Assembly: GCA_003013855.2 (NCBI GenBank)
Contig: ML058447.1
Coordinates: forward strand, 1,984,001-2,048,000
Length of the DNA: 64,000 nucleotides
Reading direction: 5' to 3'
DNA from: Liriodendron chinense
Lineage: Eukaryota > Streptophyta > Magnoliopsida > Magnoliales > Magnoliaceae
Shown piece by piece: positions 10,941-20,205 of this stretch; the first letter of the stretch is position 1; each line of letters begins with the position of its first letter. The position numbers were made by a program, and so were the translations under genes. The notes beneath the pieces are model-generated. The model had not been told where the DNA came from. It did no database searches and saw only the letters and a program-made list of their open reading frames with translations.

Positions 10941-13900
10941 GGTATAATTTTTCTCTTCATCTCTTTTCTTTTTCTTTTTCTTTTTTTTTCTTTTTTTGTG
11001 AAATATTCTTGAGGAAGATTTGTGGAAGTTTAGGGTTTGATATGGCATTTTGTGAAGATCTTTGTTGTTAGGGTTTTAATTTTTTTCTTTCATTTCCATC
11101 TTTTTGCCTCCCCTAGAATTTTTTCTGTGAGATTTTTTGTAAATTTCACCAAAATGAGGGCTAAAAACAGCGCTTCTGTAAAATCTAATTTCGTTTACAT
11201 ATTCTGAGGGCATTTTGGGGATTTTTGTGGGGGCCATGTTTTGTAATCTAGGACGTTGGTACATTGATTCCCAAGGTTTGGATGCAAAACACCTAAAAAA
11301 TCTCTTGGACACAAATGTTATGACCCCTTTTCAGTCGAATATGGACCATTGTTGTGTTTCTCTTCTGGGCCGTTTATCTTTGGGCCAATAGCTGAAAACT
11401 CAGGGGCCACCTACCTACACTGAACACTAGTCCAGTCCACCCTTCTACCAAAATAAAAAAATATATAAAAAAAAAAGGGACCATTTGGGTGATCTTAGAC
11501 ATCTGTGATTGGACCTATATTCTATGGATGATGATGATCATGTGCATGCATTTTTGACACCATGAACTGCATGTTTTGAATCATCCAATCAGGTGCTATT
11601 TTTACAAGGCAGGCTGTGAAGAGTAGGCCGGACCTAATTGATGGTCCAGGTGGGTGATGTGGTTGTCAACGAGTCCAAATTCAATTATCTGCATGGGATG
11701 GTTTAGATAGTATTGATTGCTGGGTGTGGGCACCATGGGGTGTGCATACAACATCGAACCTGTGGATTACATAAGCCCTCTCCTGAAAGTTGGATGTTTA
11801 AAAAATAAGTTGTTTTTTTTTTTTTTTTCATTCCGACTTGTCGATTTCTTTTGGTATTTTATTTTGTTGAGTTCTTTTTCTTATTCTTACAACACAAATT
11901 TTTTATTCAACATTGGTATGGACCTTTGAAGACTTTAGATGGCTTATCTATTGACTCAGTAAAATGTTCCGATTTGAATATTAAAAGAACTACGTAGTGG
12001 CTTGATCCCAAACCACCTTTTTGGGTACGTAGGCAGTCGTTCGAACTAGACTGTATAGGTGCAGCCACAAAATTTTCTTCTTTTTTTCCCCTTGAAGTGT
12101 GACAACAGAGGGGATGATATGGCAATAAGAGGACCAAAATGTAAAGCGTAAGCAGGAGCATTACCAAAAATAGTTATCCGTTCTGTCAAAACTCACTCGA
12201 CAGCTTAGGAAAGGATCTCTTTTGGTTAGTATTTTTAGGGCTTTTAGATATTTTTAGTTCTCCGTCTTTTTTTAATAAAGCAACTGCATTGTATTTTTGG
12301 GACTTATCTTTTCAATGTGCAATGGCTGGTCTTAAGGTTGTGGGACCAGCTTGTATCAGAATCCGGCCCTTTTCCTACTTGGTTATTCATGTGGACTGAT
12401 CACAGTGTATCTCCACTGTGTTCTGCCTACCCGATCATGTAGGATTAGCAAAAATTCTCTATTGTAGTTGCTGAACCACCAACTGCCCTTAATTACACCG
12501 ACCATCACCTCTTGATATGTGAGTAATTGCAGAAGCTTTACTGAATTGATTTATGTGAATTAAGGCACCCAAATTATAGTCTAGACGTCCATTATACCAC
12601 AAGGTAAGATTGACAGGTGCGTTTTTAACTCTATTTATTATTTATTTTTTAAAGATGAGTTGCACATTTAACATTTAGTTCACCTAACGAAAAGCTGATT
12701 TCCAAATGTAGGCATATATTATGCATCTTATCCCATTGTAAATTTGTAATATGGTGCATTTCATGGGCCCTGCATCAGAATGCCTGTGGTCCCAGAATTA
12801 ATCTGGTTAGATGGGTCTTTATTATCAGCATTCGTATGATCTGGGACTTTCATTCTAATGTTTCCGACCATGCTCAAAATTTGATCGGGTGGATGATCAC
12901 CCAATCAAACAACTCAAAAGGTGAAAAAAAGAAACTGGCATGAGGATATGTCCATGCAGCAATATGATAAAATTGAAATCTCTGTTATTGATGCAGGCCA
13001 TACCTGCTCATCTCATAGGACTGTCCAACTAGGTCACCTTTATACCACATTCCTTCCTCACCAACTCCTTGATGGTTGATGTGTATTTTACATAACTCAG
13101 CCGTGGCTTGCATCTATCAAGTTTATATATTGAAAATATTTGTGGCAATGAGATATAGAGAAGTGTAAATATCTATAGATAGATATACAGAAGTAGAGAT
13201 AGACATTTGACAAGAATCATGTATTTATATCTTTTAGATTTTCCTAATTGCATATTGACATGTGTTCAACAGAGCAATTATTTAGAAAATGGAGTGACCT
13301 TATTTGCATGTGTAGCTACCAGTTGATGGTCACAAACCCACACGCATGTGGGCTTAACCTCTGTTTTCTTGTTTTTAAGAAGAGATTTAATTTGCAGTCT
13401 TTCTTTTATGAGAGAAGCTACTTGGCACATGTGAGGCAATTGGATGTAACATGGCAATTCGATGTAACATAGCAAATGGTTGTCAATTAAATTTCATGCA
13501 TGAATGATATAAGATCTTTCGGAACATTTTTTCAAATTGTAGCAAGAGTTCTGTAATATTTGACTTGTGATTGGTGTATTTGTGTTTGGATGTAATATAG
13601 ACTTAAAACAGGGTCCACAAGGCTTTACTAGAGAGTTTACATGGGTTTCTGTGCCTATTATTTAGAACGAACCTAAAAACTTGCACAATTTTCCCTATGG
13701 ACTGGTTTATGAGTGTAGCTTTTCCTATGCTCATTTTATTCTTCTTTGCTGGGATTGTCTCAGCTTTGTGAAAATTATGGCACCTGTCTTTTCTCGAGAT
13801 GCTTGGCGTTGTGTGCGGCATCTGGTTCAGGTATTGCTGGAGTTTTGCAGTAACACAATGTATTTATTGGGATTTATTCCCGACTTTGGGATCTGTTCAA

Positions 13901-15294
13901 CCAAACGCTTTTCACCCATGACAACCTAACATATCTGGATTTTGCGACTTTAGAATGATTTGGTACATGGATGGGGATTGGATTTTGCACTAAGAAGATG
14001 TGTTGAGGTAAGTTGACTAATTATCCCGTCTCTTTCTTTCTTTGAAACTTTCCTCTTATGTATTATAGTGTTTATATTTGATGTAAATGGTAATGTTTTA
14101 TCTGAAAAAGTTTTTCTTTCCTTTACAAGGTGTAATAATTGTTAATCCATTGAGGCATCTTATCTAATTTAAGCATGGGTTCACAGTTCAAAAGAAATTG
14201 TTAATCCACGAGAATCAGTCTTTTTTCAACTGAAGTTGGGTACAATATACAAAAGAAATGGATGGCTAATACAACTACTGATTTCTAAGCCAAAGTTCTA
14301 AAAAAGTGTTACAGGTGTTAACCACTTGATGGAAAGCTCTTATCTAACACCCTTATGTTGTGGTGCATGTGGCCGCATTTGATTGGACAATGCTCCACAT
14401 GTGAGCTCAGGAAACCTCACCTGCAACTTATGCTTTGGTCTAGGAATCAAGTTGGATGCAAATCAGGTGAGCCAATTGCGTGCGAATGAAATGGAAAATC
14501 AACATTTAGCATATGTGTATGGCACATCAGAAGAACAGATGATATGAATTTTGTACTAGGAAAGCTATATAGTTGCCCCCACCTGATGACAAATTTCCTC
14601 ATGGATATGTGTAAACTCTCTCATCAGTCACCTAAAATGCGCCTAGTAGCATTATGAATAAAATCTAGAGATTATAAATCAAATCTCTGGTTAAAGCCTA
14701 AAAATGATATGCAACTATTCATACCAGAGCAACTAATCAGCAAAATAGAAGAAAAATGTGAAAACTGTCATCATGCACTAATTTCATCCAAGTGGGGCTA
14801 GTGGTAATCCATACTATGAATCTGATGGATATCAGTGTGGATGGAGGATGCCTCATAGCAGAAGTTCCTAATAATTTACCGTCCATTGGAATGGCAAACA
14901 CCCCAAACTTAGCCTCACTGCAACTGAACCTTATGTTAAACTTGATTAGCATGGCTTGTAAGTATAGTTTCATTAGTTTAGTTTTAGTAAAAGCTGCTTA
15001 CAATATGCATTACTTCTCTACCTTTTATTTGCTCCTAGTTTATACTTAAAAAGTTTTCTCTGCAGCAATTTTAAAAGTGTGAAAGATGCTTCTTTGTTTC
15101 TTTTAATTGGCTTTATGGTGAACTACTGGTTGCAGAAATGGCCTAGGTTCTTGCATAATGAGTTATCAAGCTTGTCACTTGGCATTTCTTACGAGTAGGT
15201 GGTGCTTCGTTGTCTTTTAGTTATTATTTTTTCTTTATTGTCCTTAAGATTATAAAATTGATACTCTTTATGTTTTATATTCTGGATTTTGCAG

Positions 15295-15412
15295 GTGGGC
15301 CCAGTTGATGAATTTGCTAACGTATGAGGTGGAAGTAGCTATAAAGGAAGGAGTAGAAATGAAGGCTTCACGTATGGTCCAAAGTGGTCTCAACGAGGAC
15401 AATAAATTCTAG
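15295..15412 (+). pseudogene. Possible terminal coding exon, unknown protein
   Basis: After a good acceptor (TCTGGATTTTGCAG) an open frame of 38 codons encodes WAQLMNLLTYEVEVAIKEG and ends ...NEDNKF before TAG at 15410-15412. It is hydrophilic and looks like a protein C-terminus. I cannot connect it reliably to upstream exons or name a family. It lies within the CACTA-like element, so a captured host fragment or the tail of a transposon-encoded protein are both possible. Confidence 0.3.
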
Positions 15413-15897
15413 TTGCTCAATTCTACGGAGAATGGTTTACTTAAATGTGTAGATTTTTAACAAATATTAATATTATTTTCCACTAGAACGGAAAGGATTT
15501 TTAAGTTTAAATATATGACATAATGATGATTTATGAGGGTTTTATTATTATTATTTTTATATTTATATATAATTTGGACGACTATCAGGTGTAACAGATT
15601 CAAGAAACGGTTCGGGTGTTAGTTTTTTTGTTGCAGAAAATTTACCGACGGACCAAAACCGTCGCTAAAATTCCGAATAATGGAATCGCGGTTTTGGTAG
15701 TCCGTAGCCCTTATATATTTAACAGCAGACAATAGCCGTGGTAAAGTCTTAGTACGACGAACAGAATCCGTGGCAAAATCCGTTGCTTTACATAATTTCA
15801 CGACGGGCGTAATTCGTCGTTTAAAAGCGACGGACATGATTCGTCGTTTAAAATTTGCCACAGTAAACTGCGACGAACAAAGTATTTTGGCTTGGTG

Positions 15898-17277
15898 TTG
15901 AGAATCTTCCAATTAGTTTTATTAATTGCTAAAATTGTTCTTTATTTGAGGACATTGAAAGGGTTTTAAACTAAATGGAAGGGCATTTATATTGGAAGTG
16001 AATTAGCATGCTTCGTGCCAAACATGCCTATTTATGGATGGAAAACAGCTGCATAGGCCAATGTACGTGTGACATAGTTGTATAGAAATCTAGATTGTCC
16101 AAATCACTAGCCCAACTTTGAATGAAGTATAAATGAAAGAATATTGTAGTTACTACAGTGCCCATTGTAAGTTTTTTTTTTTTTAGTCAGTCATGCAACG
16201 CACCCACCCTGTTAGCTAGGCAACGAACCCAATGATGCACCCACCCACCAGCGGGGTTAGTGTGTCTCCTTAGCACTCGAACCTGAGACCTACTGTTGAA
16301 TTGCCTAGGCATCTTCCAGCTAGGCTATGCATTATTCTTTAAAATGTGGTAAAGTGGGAAATTGTGGAGCCCATGTGATATTCATATGACATCTAGACCG
16401 TCCAACAGATGTAATGTACTATGGTGTTTAGAAGAATAATTTTTTTTGGTCAATCTAAGCACAAGGTGAGCCACATTATAAATAATAATATACACTACAT
16501 AAAAACATCAAAATGCGCATGCAGTCCACCTAATGATTGATCATAAAGAAATTAGACCAATGGGATGATCTAATCCATCCTTGATCTGGCCTTATTTTCT
16601 ATAGCCATCCCTTTTGCAAGCCATGGATTGAATGGTTAGCAAAACTCAATCTTTATGAACATAAGCAATCTAACAAATGGATTGATAAAATTATTTACTG
16701 GACCTATTTTTATGTAAATGATCTTGACCATCCATGTTTAACATGGTAAATGTACAATGGCTGACAGAGAATTACATGATACACAACTCTGGCTGCTGCA
16801 GAATATAGGCCGTTCTCAATTCTGACAACTGGGGTGATGGTTCGGTAATTCAGACCATAATTCTATTGGGCCCCACCAGGGATGAATCTTGCCACTAAAA
16901 TATCCTAGATCGAGGTCTCAGCTTCCAATTTTGAGGCGTTTTCTAATGAATGAGGGGTGTTGCTGTGTTTCTCTTCTTAATCGTCTATCTGTAGGCCACA
17001 TGATTGGAAGAATGTTATTGCCCTATCAGGTAGATTTTTTTAGGCATGATCCATCCACAGTAGGGCGCAACGGATCAACGGTCAAGATCATAGAGCCATG
17101 GGCACACTTGTCAGGATCAAATACCCGATGATAAGATGCCCATAAAAGAAAGGAAGACTCGCTTGCCAAAGACTCTGGTGCAATGCCTGGCCTAGGGAGT
17201 GCCAAGTGTCCAAACAAGATCATGTCCTCCAAAAAGCCATCAACGAATAAAAAGAGAGGTAGAAATCTCCAAAGATA
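15898..17277. other. Intergenic and distal upstream region of the first Lhcb1 gene
   Basis: Contains a dispersed repeat at about 16350-16720, related to 25130-25400 and part of 5740-5870. Another low-copy repeat runs from 16870 to 17240. GATAAG occurs at 17130-17135 and GATAA at about 17274-17278, close to the plastid insert junction; both are light-response-type motifs by sequence only. Confidence 0.45.
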
Positions 17278-17535
17278 AATTATGGTTCTTATTTATAGTG
17301 ACAATTATATGTCTCATGATCAAGGATATTTGAGATTTTTTGCTTATATGAGTTTTTCCAGTACTTCTATGTTGGGATTAGTTACTAGTTCCAATTTGAT
17401 ACAAATTCATATTTTTTGGAACTGGTGGGAATGTGTTCGTATCTATTAATAGGTTTTTGGTTCACACGACCAATTGCAGCCAATGCTTGTCAAAAAGCGT
17501 TTGTAATTAATCGTGTAGGGGATTTTGGTTTATTG
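17278..17535 (+). pseudogene. ndhF: Nuclear plastid-DNA insert (NUPT): fragment of chloroplast ndhF
   Basis: The + strand encodes an internal part of NdhF, the plastid NADH dehydrogenase-like subunit 5. Recognisable stretches are IMVLIYSDNYMSHDQGYLRF, then ELVGMCSYLLIGFWFTRP and NACQKAFVINRVGDFGLL. The piece starts and stops inside the gene, has one missing G near 17418 that shifts the frame, and has scattered substitutions, so it is a decaying nuclear copy and not a working gene. It ends 19 bp before the TATA box of the Lhcb1 gene that follows. Its last open frame runs on into Lhcb1 and creates a false 339-residue ORF starting at 17416. Confidence 0.88.
17470..17484 (+). promoter_or_regulatory. 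Two CCAAT boxes inside the ndhF insert
   Basis: CCAAT occurs at 17470-17474 and 17480-17484, which is 84 and 74 bp upstream of the TATA motif. The sister Lhcb1 promoter has CCAAT at 82 and 74 bp upstream of its TATA motif. A promoter role is inference. Confidence 0.35.
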
Positions 17536-17553
17536 ACCCATCTGGACTTTCTC

Positions 17554-17560
17554 TATTTAA
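17554..17560 (+). promoter_or_regulatory. TATA box of first Lhcb1 gene
   Basis: CTCTATTTAAGCC lies 84 bp before the ATG. The sister gene has the same CTCTATTTAA 93 bp before its ATG, so the core promoter is shared while the sequence upstream is not. Confidence 0.7.
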
Positions 17561-17637
17561 GCCACCGTTCTTTCCCACACAAGGCACTACCCAATTTTCT
17601 ATTACACTCTCACAGTACACATTCACAAGCTGTAATC

Positions 17638-18435
17638 ATGGCTTCCATGGCCCTCTCCTCTCCCACACTGGCTGGAAAGGCCCTAAAACTCTCCCCGGCA
17701 GCCTCCAAACTCCTCGGGGAAGGCCGCATCACCATGCGAAAGACCGTCGCCAAGCCCAAGCCAGTCTCCTCCGGTAGCCCATGGTACGGCCCGGACCGAG
17801 TCAAGTACTTGGGCCCCTTCTCTGGTGAGCCACCATCCTATCTAACCGGTGAATTCCCTGGTGACTATGGTTGGGACACCGCCGGTCTCTCTGCCGACCC
17901 CGAGACGTTCGCCAAGAACCACGAGCTCGAAGTCATCCACTGCCGGTGGGCCATGCTCGGCGTACTCGGGTGTGTCTTCCCCGAGCTACTCTCTCGCAAC
18001 GGTGTTAAGTTCAGCGAGGCGGTATGGTTCAAAGCTGGTGCCCAGATTTTTAGTGAGGGTGGTCTAGACTACTTGGGCAACCCCAGCTTGGTGCATGCCC
18101 AAAGCATTCTAGCCATATGGGCCACTCAAGTCATCTTGATGGGTGCCGTAGAGGGCTACCGCATTGCGGGTGGGCCACTTGGGGAAGTGACCGATCCACT
18201 CTACCCAGGTGGAAGCTTTGATCCATTGGGGTTGGCCGATGATCCAGAGGCATTCGCAGAATTGAAGGTGAAGGAGGTCAAGAATGGGAGATTGGCCATG
18301 TTTTCAATGTTCGGTTTCTTTGTTCAGGCGATCGTGACCAGAAAGGGCCCGCTGGAGAACTTGGCGGACCACCTCGCCGATCCTGTGAACAACAATGCAT
18401 GGGCCTATGCCACCAACTTTGTGCCAGGGAAATGA
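17638..18435 (+). CDS. LHCB1: Chlorophyll a/b-binding protein of LHCII type I (Lhcb1), copy A
   Basis: A 265-residue intronless Lhcb1, which binds chlorophylls a and b and carotenoids in the thylakoid membrane and feeds energy to photosystem II. Residues 1-33 are a chloroplast transit peptide (ALSSPTLAGKA). The mature N-terminus keeps RKT, the state-transition phosphorylation region, and WYGPDR (49-54), the trimerisation motif. Helix B has E98, H101 and R103. The third helix has E213, N216, R218 and Q230, and H245 follows; all these chlorophyll-ligand or ion-pair positions are intact. Compared with copy B and the usual family sequence, it has unusual changes: Arg to His at 95, Ser to Cys at 102, Ala to Val at 109, and Gly to Arg at 235. 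The start was chosen at 17638 because the longer frame begins inside plastid-derived DNA. The promoter carries the ndhF insert and the 3' flank carries LTR insertions. Confidence 0.95.
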   Translation: MASMALSSPTLAGKALKLSPAASKLLGEGRITMRKTVAKPKPVSSGSPWYGPDRVKYLGPFSGEPPSYLTGEFPGDYGWDTAGLSADPETFAKNHELEVIHCRWAMLGVLGCVFPELLSRNGVKFSEAVWFKAGAQIFSEGGLDYLGNPSLVHAQSILAIWATQVILMGAVEGYRIAGGPLGEVTDPLYPGGSFDPLGLADDPEAFAELKVKEVKNGRLAMFSMFGFFVQAIVTRKGPLENLADHLADPVNNNAWAYATNFVPGK

Positions 18436-18618
18436 GAGAAGAACATTGTCTCATACTTGCAGTCCAAAGGGGTGAGATTATGTTTGTGAGAATTGTAAAT
18501 GTAAATTAGTGATGGCCATTGATTTGAGAAATGCCAGTTTAGTTCATTACTGCCATTTTTTTCACGAGTTTGCTTGTATCAGAGTGATTGCTTTTGTGAC
18601 GGTTGCAATTATTAGTTT

Positions 18619-18624
18619 AATAAA
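18619..18624 (+). terminator. Poly(A) signal AATAAA of Lhcb1 copy A
   Basis: AATAAA lies 184 bp after the stop codon. Nine bases further on a solo LTR begins (18633), so the natural cleavage region has been separated from this signal. Confidence 0.6.
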
Positions 18625-18934
18625 GTGGAAATTGTTGGGATTGGACGCCTCTACTCTTCACGCATGAAGTCCACCACCGGCCGGCTGGTCGGTCACGTTG
18701 GAGATTGTTGGGGTCCCAAAAGTCAAAGGTCTTCGAAACAATGGTTATGGGTGCCCGAATCATCACCTGATTAGATTTAGGGCTAGTGCATTGGAAATCG
18801 CGGCGAAAATCACGTCGAATTTTGTAACAAGGTCCTCCAGACGTTCGCCTGAGATGAGGACCATCTATGCCCGAGATCAGAAACCACAACCGCTCATATA
18901 TCGGGAGCTGTTCATATCAAGAGTGCTTGCATTA

Positions 18935-19212
18935 CCCCTTCGACGATAAAAGAGCCGGGCTGGTCGCATTTTGGACATGCGACCCCTTTCGTCGAGCACG
19001 AGCAGGGGTGGTTGCATATCGGAGATGCAACCCCTTTCGTCGAGCACGAGCCGGGGTGGTCGCATTTTCCTTTCGTCGAGCAGGAGCCGGGTGGTCGCAT
19101 TTTGGAAATGCGACCCCTTTCGTCGAGCAGGAGCCGAGTGGTCGCATTTTGGAAATGCGACCCCTTTCGTCGAGCATGAGCCGAGCTGGTCACATTTTGG
19201 AGATGCGACCGC
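18935..19212. repeat. Tandem array of ~47-49 bp units, each with a hairpin
   Basis: About six units of 'CCCCTTTCGTCGAGCA...' alternate with palindromes of the form GGTCGCAT-loop-ATGCGACC at 18962-18984, 19010-19032, 19093-19115, 19140-19162 and 19188-19210. One unit (about 19058-19068) has lost its right arm. In the second palindrome both arms changed together (GGTTGCAT / ATGCAACC). Confidence 0.85.
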
Positions 19213-19723
19213 GATTCCTCACTTCTATTTAAAAGCCAAATTTGTCTACAACAGACCAAAATAGAAAATTGAGCTAGTGGTGGACCCCACCGGTCATCAT
19301 GATCAGAACCCTACAAATTTGGGAGGGTTACCTCAACCATGAAGAAATAGGGCCAGTGCATCGACTTCCATCGCAAAGCGGGCTCCGCAAGCCCTCCGTT
19401 TCGCAAAACCCAATTTCACAAAACACGAAGTAGGTTAGCGCGTCCAATTCATTGTCCAGCGCATTATGAAATTCAGTGTTATAGTCAAAATAGAGGTGAT
19501 CGTAAATCATCACGACGTCCTGATTCTGCGAGCAGTCCTTCTCGTAGCCTTTAAAAGGCATCACGCCTCAATATGGGAGCAGCTTGTCTCGCGAGCAGTT
19601 CCCGACTTATGAGCAGTTCTAACTACTGATGGTTAGCGAATCAACATTTTCAGGAATTCTAGGACGTCGAGTAGTTTTGACTACACGTGGCGGTCTCCTA
19701 TTAGCCGACTTCAGCTATAAATA

Positions 19724-19748
19724 CCCCCCCCCCCCCCCCCCCCCCCCC
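19724..19748 (+). repeat. 25-base poly-C run next to a TATA motif
   Basis: A homopolymer of C directly follows TATAAATA (19716-19723). Length may be affected by sequencing error. Confidence 0.8.
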
Positions 19749-19902
19749 TTCATTTAAAGGGATCGATCAAGAGAAGGAGAGAGCTTTAGGTCTTTGAGCT
19801 CGCTAGAATTCCACTTCCGACCGCAGCAGGTCTGGTGGAGAACCTAAAATATATAAGTGAAGTAGCGCATCAAGAAATACGTTGAACAAGCTTACTTTTA
19901 TT

Positions 19903-20205
19903 GACGCACTGGCCCCAGCGCATCACGAAAATGCTCCAGCGCATCGCAAAACAGGCCACAGATCAAATAAATTAATATTCCAAGGCTAAACATTTTAAGG
20001 ACGCACTGGCTCCGGCGCGTCACTAAAACTCCTCAGCGGATTAGAAAAATACACCTTAAAAACAAGTCATTTTTTGACGCACTGGCCCCGGCGCGTCACT
20101 AAAATACCCCCAGCGGATCATGAAAATAGAACATTTTTAACAATCATTTTTGGATGCACTGGCCCCAGCGCATCAGTAAAATCAGGCCAGCGGATCATAA
20201 AAATC
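19903..20205. repeat. Second tandem array, ~77-97 bp units
   Basis: Four units begin GA(C/T)GCACTGGC at 19903, 20000, 20076 and 20153, followed by GCGCATCA/GCGCGTCACTAAAA and CAGCGGATCA. Spacings are 97, 76 and 77 bp. It lies in the same LTR as the hairpin array. Confidence 0.8.

Larger units (their letters stand above)
8875..15897. mobile_element. CACTA-like (En/Spm) DNA transposon, non-autonomous
   Basis: The ends match as imperfect inverted repeats: CACTAGACCAAAAT on the left, and a right end whose reverse complement is CACCAAGCCAAAAT. Both subterminal zones (8900-9160 and 15640-15870) are packed with short GCGACGAA/CCGTCGC motifs in both orientations, the typical subterminal repeats of CACTA elements. 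No transposase is recognisable. The interior contains two foldback repeats and gene-like exon remnants. The expected 3-bp target duplication is not evident (CTT against TTG), so the element is old or the ends are a few bases off. Confidence 0.5.

Noticed and set aside
10599..11012. 137-residue ORF
   Set aside because: It covers a foldback repeat end and a CT-rich leader; composition is low-complexity Ser/Leu/Pro with no domain.
17416..17637. In-frame 74-residue N-terminal extension of Lhcb1 copy A
   Set aside because: The extension is plastid ndhF sequence fused by chance to the Lhcb1 frame; the transit peptide starts at 17638, as in copy B.
18935..19212. CRISPR-like array of repeats and palindromes
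   Set aside because: Units are adjacent and similar throughout, with no unique spacers, in a plant nuclear LTR.
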